Positions 13,201 to 22,200 of a stretch of DNA of 64,000 bases are shown piece by piece. The notes beneath the pieces are model-generated. The model was not told where the DNA came from, did no database searches, and saw only the letters and a list, made by a program, of their open reading frames with translations. The DNA is from Bedellia somnulentella. Taxonomy: Eukaryota; Arthropoda; Insecta; Lepidoptera; Bedelliidae. Each line of letters begins with the position of its first letter. Position 1 is the first letter of the stretch. The position numbers were made by a program, and so were the translations under genes. Location: assembly GCA_963576735.1 (NCBI GenBank), contig OY755170.1, positions 27,450,875 to 27,514,874 of the forward strand. The letters are read 5' to 3'.

Positions 13201-16200
13201 GTTATATCAAAATGTATGTTATGTAGAATACGTAAGTGTACTCCTCAGGTACCCAGAATGGGTGACTTACCTGCTGCGAGAGTAGCTCATCATCAGCGCC
13301 CCTTCACTCACTGCGGTATTGATTTGTTTGGCCCCATGGAGGTCACTATTGGTAGAAGGAAAGAGAAACGCTATGGTGTTCTATTTACTTGTATGACGGT
13401 ACGTGCGATTCATTTGGAAACAGTTTCATCTCTTACTACAGATGACTTAATTATGGCGTTACGACGTATGGCGGCGCGTAGAGGGTGGCCTCGTTTCGTT
13501 TATTCTGATAATGGAACTAATTTGAGAGGGGCTGAAAAGGAACTAAGAAAGTCTTTTCTAGATTTAGATAATACTTCTTTGAGGGATGAAGGTCTAAACA
13601 ATGGATCTGATTGGGTCTTTTCACCCCCAGGAAGCCCACACTGGGGTGGGGTATACGAGAGGATGATACGAGGGGTAAAAACATCGCTACGTGTAATTTT
13701 AAAGGAACGTTCTCCGCACCCTGATACACTTGCAACATTGTTGGCTGAAGTGGAGTCTATTATCAACAGCAGACCATTGACTTACGTAAATACAGATGAT
13801 CCTAGCTGCCCAGAGTCGATTACACCAAACCATTTTTTGATTGGAACCTCTGTCAGTGGACCCACAATTGGAAAATATGATGACACTGATCTTTCTTTAC
13901 GAAAAAGGTGGCGATCAGCTCAAAGATTAGCTGATATGTTTTGGTCCAGATGGGTCAAAGAGTATTTACCCACATTACTTCCCCGTCAAAAATGGAACAG
14001 CGAGGAGAAACCACTTGAGGTAGGTAACCTGGTTTTAGTTGTCGATCCTAATAGTCCCAGGTGCTCTTGGCCCAAGGGGCTCATAGCGCGAGTGTTCCCA
14101 GGTAAGGATGGTCGGGTGAGAGTGGTGGAAGTGCGCACAGCGAGTGGTCTCCTGCTGCGCGCCGCGACACGCATCGCACCTATTTCTGTAAGTGATTCGT
14201 GCTGATAGCACTGGGGTGGGGAATGTAAGCGATGGCGGCGCGCTTTAGCGTTAGTTTTTAGTTTTAAATTTGAATTTTTATGAATGTATAATGTATCTGT
14301 CATTTTTATAAATTTTGTGGGTGTTATGTATTTTTAATGTAAAATGTCAGGTAGTTTTGCTAGGTCAGTCTGCATCTAACGGTTGTACGGCGAAGTCTTT
14401 TGTGTGTTTCCAAAATCGAATAAACGTTTTGTGATATATTTTGGACTTTGATTTGGGTGATCCCTAGCTTCAGTAGCTTACAGGGGTAGTGACATTCTAA
14501 GCCGGGAATACACGGCAATCTAAGCCGGCACTACACGGCAAAGCGTTTAATAAAAGATATTTCAATGTAATTCAACGGTGAGAGATTTGCCAGAGCCAAT
14601 TCACTATTGCTGCCTACCACAATTGGAACTTATGAGATGTGTTTATACGAACGGCAGTAAACCAAAGAATTCTAGTTAAAACAGTAATAAACAACATAGA
14701 GGTTATCACACCTTCTCGCCTTACAATATCGTATTTAGTTCTAAGAAATTGTCAATAACATATTTTGTTGCAAATAGGTACTTATTTTATATAACTTCAT
14801 TAAATTGACAATAAAATATTACGTACAAGAATATCTACGATGTGAAGTGCAAGTATCAATACATATATTAGTTTATTCACGATGTTAGTTCCTATTTGAG
14901 TAGGCAGAGACTATTGATCGATTTTTTTACTATCCAGGCAAAGCTCTCGAGCTTCATTCACGTCCATTATTTCAGAACACATTTAAGTATAACTTATAAT
15001 ATTTTATAATCAAACGATGTTCCTCATATTTTAGAAAATCCCAACAGACAAATATCCGCTAATTAAATAAAATTTTATATAAAATTTTGCTGTGTAGTGT
15101 CGGCTTAGAATAGCACTACCCCATGTCTTCCGTTGGTAGTACGTAAGAGGCGACTAAAGGTATTGGGGCTTTCTATGGATTTTTGGGCGATGCGGTTGGA
15201 GACCCATCACCAACAACCTTTATTTTTACTATCTTTTCCCCACTCAAATTTCCAAAAGTGGCTGAGGATTTTCTAATTCCTTAGCTCTGGCTACCCCTAC
15301 TTGGAATGTATAGCCGCGAGTATATGTATGTGTGTATTTAAATAAAACTAAACTGACCATATCTACAATTTATAAGTACTGGGCTTTACCTGCTCAATAA
15401 AAGTTAATATTATTATAATATACCCTGAAGAATAATCTATATCTATACATATAATAAATCTGTAGAAAAGTAATTTTTGTACATTGAAGAAATTGAAAAA
15501 AAAAATAGCCAGCGTGTGAACAGATAAGTAACAGAACTAATTTCCATCATTTTTAAATTTTTTGTCTGTTTGTCTGTTTATATGTTTGTTTGTGCGCGCA
15601 AAACGTAAAATCTACGAATTTAATGCTGTAAATGTTTATATACAAAAATTAAACGTAACTTGAGGTATAACTTAGTTTTTGTTTCATCGAAATCGGTTCA
15701 CTCTATCAAAAGATATGATTAATTTTGTGAGTTCAAGAAGAAAAATATTACGTTACGCAATTCAGTATAGTACTTGCAGCGACATCTTAAGTCTAAATAT
15801 AGAACTAATGTTGATAGTTGGAATCTAAAGTCCGATAGATGGCGTTGTGCAAAAATAAAATAAAGAACCAAAATAAAATAAAGCAAAAATAAAATTTGCA
15901 TTTTTTTAAACCCTTTAACCCCTTATTTTAAAGTCGGTTAAAGTAATAGAAGCTACAGGAAACAAGCTAGGCGAAATTAATACAAGCTGCCAATATCAAG
16001 TGAATTCGCCGACTATGAAAATAACTGAAATGCTTTTAAATATTATCTTTACTTAGTTTCTTAAATTAGGCTTATTAATATTAATATATTATGTAAATAG
16101 TCTGCCTATTAATAAATCCAATTTGGTGAGCATAATTTTGAAATTCTTAGCCATTCTTCAAATGCACGTCACTTCACAACCAGTTTTCGTGAACGTTTAT

Positions 16201-19200
16201 AATAAAAAACTGAATTTTGGTCTACATTAAACACCAAACCTCTCTGGCTTCGTTTACATCCATCAATCTTTTCATACATGCTCTTTTATTCTTCATACTG
16301 CGGACACCTGCCTTTTTGAGCACGTTTTCTATTTGATCCAAATCTGTCCTCCGAGGTCGTCCTCTACTAACATTACCTTCCACATTGGCGATAAAAAAAG
16401 TGTCAAGTACAAAGTGGCGATCGATAGTCTCTGCCTACCCCAATGGAAACTAACGGCGTGAGAATATGTATGTATGTATGTATTAAACACCAGAAACATA
16501 AGACATCTTTTAAGTTCTACTTTTTTTAACACTAAAATGATGTAGTGACCTTAGTGACTAACCTTAATTTAGTTATATTTGCATATTATACATACATACA
16601 TATACTCACGACTATAAATCCCTAGAAGGGGTAGCCTGAGCTAAGGAATTAGAAATTCCTCAGCCACTTTTGGAAAATTGAGTGGGGAAAAGATGGTAAA
16701 ATAAAGGTTGTTGGTAATGGGTCTCGAACCGCATCGCCCAAAAATCCCTTAAAAACCCCCAATACCGTTAGTCGCCTCTTACGTACAGTCGCCATCAGAT
16801 ATATCGGAGCGGCCGAGGTACTCAAATATATCTGAGCAGCAATAAATTTCAATAAATTCTTTACGGTAAATAAGGTCAATAAGATCTGAACATCCAATTC
16901 GCCACAAATATATGAGCAGTGGTTTTTCAATTAAATCTGAACACTCAAAGAGACAATAATATCTGAAAGCACAACTCGTCAAAGTTATCTGCTCAGACAG
17001 GGTGATCATAAATATCTGAACATTTAGGGAAAATATACCTTAAAGCACTAGGCATACAGTTTAAATGTAATCGTATCAAAATGAGTAGGTATACAAAATA
17101 GAAATCTGCGTAAAGCAACTTTACAGTCTTGTAACAAGAAACACATTTAAAGAAAATATTTGCCAATTTACAAAAACGATAACATAACTGTCATTGCATA
17201 TAATTCACTGCATGTATTTTATCAAATACTAGTGGTCCGCCCCGGCTTCGCACGGATGGTGTAAAGTTTTTATACTGCTTACTCCCTACCGATATATGAT
17301 ATCTATACTTATAATAAATCTGTAGAGAGGTCAATTCTGTACATTAAATATATTTTCAAAATAACTATCAGGGGGTGATTAGTGATCGATACTGATGCCA
17401 AAAATGCAATCAGTAAAATTTTGGTCTGTCTGTCTGTCTGCCCGTCCGTCTGTCTGTCTGTCTGTCGGTTTGTATGTTCCTTATGGAAACAAAAACTACT
17501 CGACGGATTTTAACGATACTTGGTAGAATTATTCTTCATACTCCTAGGCAGGTCATAGTGTACTTTTCAGCAGAGTAGTGAAGTGAAATTTTGGGAAAAC
17601 GGGAGAAGTTACTCCATTTTTTAAGCTTCTGTCGCGTGTGCAGCGTTAATGGATACAGTTACATAGAAATCATGTATCACGGAAATATTTGCCATAAAAT
17701 TGTCTAAAAAATATCATATGTCTATCTTTTATGGTTGACTCACAATAACACGTGTAACTCCTGATAGCTTAGCAGTTCTGTGCATCCTGATTATATTTAT
17801 TTACTCTAACATTTATAGTTCTCTCATTCATCTATTATTTAAAAAAGTTTACATTATTACCTATTCAATAAAAAAAGAATCATAGAAATCGGTATAGAAA
17901 CACCAAACTTATACATGAAATAAGCCATCGCGTCCTGTCGTCGCACGTGAATACTGAATAATGCTGGATTATTTTTGGTAATGGTTGCGCGGGCAAAAAA
18001 TAGCCGTGAGTATATGAATGATGTATGCAAAGTTTGTAACTCTGATTGTTTGTTTGCATGGTTTTATTTTCGGAGATACTGAACCGTTCATTAAAGCGCT
18101 TTCACAATCACAAAGCTAAACTATCCAGGAGTGCTATAAGTGGTGCTAAATTTCACAAAGGTTGAGCAGCGATTGAAGAAACCTCAGATATTTTTAAAAC
18201 TACGCTACCCGTGTAAAGCTAGGCCAATCCATTAGTATATCCTATGTCCTTTTCCTGGTTCTAAGCTACCTCTCTAACAATTTTTAGCCAAATCGGTTCA
18301 TCCGTTCTTGAGTTATAAATAGTGTTACTAACACCACTTTCTTTTATATATATATAGATTCGCAGATTTATTATGCTATAATTACGTATATAGACTGGCA
18401 ATACTAATACGACAGGCGAGACCAAAAAAAAGTACAACGGTGTGCGTAAATGAATGTGTGTGCGTGACATTAGTATGGCGGATCCCATACTAGCCCTATT
18501 AAAATTAATAAAAATTCACGTATTTGTTATTTTTGCCCAATTGTAAACTTTACGGTAATTGTAGTACTATGATGACACAAGATATTTTTTATCATATATT
18601 TGCATTGAAAACTTTGGTTTAAGATCATATAGACCTATAATTATTTATTACAGTCTTAGTTTGGACATAAATGGCTAATAATTTTGTGTTTGCCAAAGAA
18701 TATGTATTGATTTAGATTTATTTTTTTTCACTTTGATTAAGTTATTAAATATTAATAACTTAATCAAAAAATCATTAAGGTTAAAATAAGTCCATTATTT
18801 TCTTTCATGTTTTATGTCAAAATCGTTGTAGGCCTTTATCGTCTCTGAGAGGTCCTGCCTTTGTTGACGTTTATGCTATGACGTTTGTCACTTACTGCTA
18901 ATCCATGCGCTTCTATACGAGTATCTATGGTAATATAACAGCTGCCAAATTAAAATAAGTACGAATGCTTTGCAATATTTCATCCACTTTCGTGTCAGTC
19001 ACCATGGCCAAGCGGTTAAGCGAATAGAAATCATAATTGTAATCCGTTGCGTCAGGGTTCAAATCCTAACTTGTATTTATTTTTATCAAGAATTCATGTT
19101 TTTTTTTTTCTATTTTATTTATTAAGCCTTTAGATTTATTGTCCTCATTTAATATAATGCTATATATTACGTTATAATTATATTTATATATGAATACGTA

Positions 19201-22200
19201 TAATACGTTACAGAAAACCGCAGGAAAAAGTACAATTTTGCAAAAACTAGTTTATCCTTTTATTTTATTAAAGCTGCATTTATATTTATACTACCCTGGT
19301 ACATACAATGTAAAATTGGCATACATGTTTCGAAAATTCTAAGTTATTTTACCTCTTTATTTTTTTTTACCGGTGAAAATTATACAAATACAAACCCATT
19401 CCTCTATTAACACCATGTACTTACCTGTTTCTGTCAAAAAATGGAGTTAGTCAGTGGGGAACGATTTAGTATTTTTTTTCTAATAATATACTAACCGTAG
19501 AACTAGTTGGGACTTGGGACCTTACAACCAGTGGGGCATACCTCCCAGCAGAAGACTCTTTTTAGTTTTGACATTGATAAAACCAAATGGTGGTTGTGTA
19601 GAAAATGTATTCCAGCGTAGCACGATTAAGAATTTTAAACTGTATGCTTAGTGCTTTAAGGTATATTTTCCTTAAATGTTCAGATATTTATGATCACCCT
19701 GTCTGAGCAGATAACTTTGACGAGTTGTGCTTTCAGATATTATTGTCTCTTTAGGTGTTCAGATTTAATTGAAAAACCACTGCTCATATATTTGTGGCGA
19801 ATTGGATGTTCAGAGCTTTTTGACCTTATTTACCGTAAAGAATTTAATGAAATTTATTGCTGCTCAGATATATTTGAGTACCTCGGCCGCTCCGATATAT
19901 CTGATGGCGACTGTACATCCACCGGAAGAAATGGGGTAGTGCTATTCTAAGCCGACACTACACAGCTACTACAGTGCATATTATGCCACTGATAAATCGA
20001 TTTAATTCAATGTATTATCATAGTACAACCAACAACCGTAAACCCTAATAATAGTAAAGTACCTTTTTTGAGCGGTTTTATTTAGCTTACCCCGTTTGTT
20101 TTATTCTTTCTTGAGTGAAATTTAGTAATTTAGTTTTCACCCCCTTCCTGTCAACCGGTTAATATTTCTTTTCGGAAGGAAAAGACGTGATGAGCTCGAA
20201 GCAAAGAGTGATGAGCTCAAGGCCCGACCACCTGCGGCCATCAATAATAACTACCTATATATTGGAGGGGTACTGATTTTTCAACATACGTCATAGAACA
20301 TTTGTCGGAAAGATTGGCTATGTCAGTCACATGAGAGCACATGAACACACTCTTAATAGCCGGATACCAGAACTTGCTGTGGCCGAAATCGGGCGGGATT
20401 GATATATGATCTATGTGCAAAATTCCGAAGTGTTAAAAACAAAAGGGCTTTATAAATATATTGATGCATTATGCAGATCTGCTAGGATCGTACAAGGTAG
20501 CGATCCTTAATCTTCGGCTAACCCTGTAACTGTATCTAAATAAACACTAATTCAAATGAGATACACACAGTTACGACCTTTTATTATTTCAACTGGATAA
20601 TGGCTACTGTAATTAATTAAATATCATTATAAAATACTCAATAGTTCCTACATCACAATAAGTGTGCGCATTAGATTTCATTGGTTCTTTATTTTATTTC
20701 AAAAAGGTGATATACTCTTAACTAAACGACGTTTTTTTGTTCTCGACAATCACGCGAACGAAGTCGCGGGCACAGCTAGTGAAGAATAATAGGGCATGTA
20801 CCATTATATTGATGATTGTAGACGAGGCTGGAGAGGTTTGCCAGGATTGTACAAATTGGCGATCTATAGTCTCTGCCTACCCCGGGAAATAATGGCGTAA
20901 CTATATGTACATATATTCTTTCACGTCTATGATACAAAAATTCAGGCCCTTATAATTTATATCTAATAATAAATTGAATCAAATTATGTTTTTGCTACTT
21001 TATAGAACTCATAAATAAAGTAATGATTAAATTAACTTTGTTGCAGATATGTGGCTCTGTCAGAGTTCACTATCATATCTAATTCCGTGACGAGTTTAAT
21101 TTACGACTTAGCAGGCCGCTTACTACGCGCAACTATTATGGAACAATATAGTTTTTGTACCAATACTTTCAATTTTGAGAAAGGAGAATCTAATATATAC
21201 TAAGGATATACAGAGGCTTGCATAGTATATGTATGACGGGATACTGAACAGTTTTACCCACAACAGATACACTTAAAGTAAGCTAATTATTTAGCGCTTG
21301 AAAGATGTTGTTTCCATGCTACTTTGTCGTTAGAGATAAGAGATCTTTATTACTAGCATGTGTGACTTATATGTCATTATACAATATATTTAATGTAAGA
21401 CGCAAATAATTGCATATGAAACAGTAAAAATTACAAAGTAAGAAATAAGCTGAATATCTTCAATTTGAAAAGGAGACATGTATGGAAAATTCCAGAAATA
21501 TCTATTGAATGACGATCGTAATATCCTGTACAAAATTAACATAAACCAACCCATATGAACATGAATAAATGTATTGTCTGGAGGTTACCCTGAATAATTT
21601 TGAATAGGATCATGGTTGTTCTGAACGACCGTGTCTTGAACATTATTGTATATATTGTTAGTTGGTAGTACTGACTCACTGCTAACAGCAAAATGTTTTT
21701 CCTAAACTTAAAATATTATGCTCACTTAAATAAATAATATTACAAATTTAAAATCAAGGTGAGTAGTGCCAGCTTGGAATAACATGAACCTGTTTAATTC
21801 CAGATGTGGTAGACTTGGGAATTTGGGCTGATAAAAGTTATTGTTGAGCTATAAACCTCTAAATATTATTTCCTTAATAAACATTTACGGAAAAAATAAA
21901 ATAACTATGGCATCATTGTAACAATTTACATAGATAAATCATATAAAAGTAATAAAGCAATAAAATTATAGTAAAGCCAACACTGTTTGACAGTGGCACC
22001 TCATTTCATTCTGCATATTAGTTGGTGACATAGTTCTTGGTTGGCATAAAAAGTGTAATTGTTGATATATTGCAAAATGTTAATTTATTGCATACATACA
22101 TACAACTCACATTATTTCCCATTTGGGGTAGGCATAGACTGTAGATTGCCACTTGGTACGATCCTGGCAAGCCAACCTAGCTTTGTTTCATACATGTTCT

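Larger units (their letters stand above)
8309..14482 (+). mobile_element. Intact BEL/Pao LTR retrotransposon
   Basis: The element is complete: 5' LTR 8309-8572, a primer-binding region starting at 8573, one 1870-codon gag-pol ORF, a purine-rich tract, and 3' LTR 14224-14482. It is flanked by the 5-bp target duplication GGGGT (8304-8308 and 14483-14487). The two LTRs are identical by eye except for a 5-bp indel near their 3' ends (264 versus 259 bp). Together with the uninterrupted ORF this points to a very recent insertion. It sits inside an old SINE-A copy within the long intron of the dicistronic gene, in the opposite orientation to that gene. Confidence 0.93.
16786..19913. mobile_element. 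3.1-kb DNA transposon with 280-bp terminal inverted repeats
   Basis: The inverted repeats 16786-17065 and 19634-19913 are each 280 bp, with only about eight mismatches. They begin CAGTCGCC and are flanked by TA on both sides, consistent with TA-target (Tc1/mariner-type) integration into a SINE-A. Each TIR carries about eight copies of a degenerate motif around ATATCTGA(A/G)C at roughly 25-40-bp spacing, a likely transposase-binding array. The interior (17066-19633) carries no transposase. It contains a (TCTG)n microsatellite at 17424-17465, dispersed-repeat fragments, and a tRNA-like sequence at 18996. It is therefore a non-autonomous element that has itself received insertions. Confidence 0.75.

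Noticed and set aside
16779..17009. 76-codon open frame on the minus strand and its 86-codon partner at 19690-19950
   Set aside because: Both are open because they lie in the two copies of the 280-bp TIR. The translation reflects the repeated ATATCTGA motif and has no start, splice or family support.
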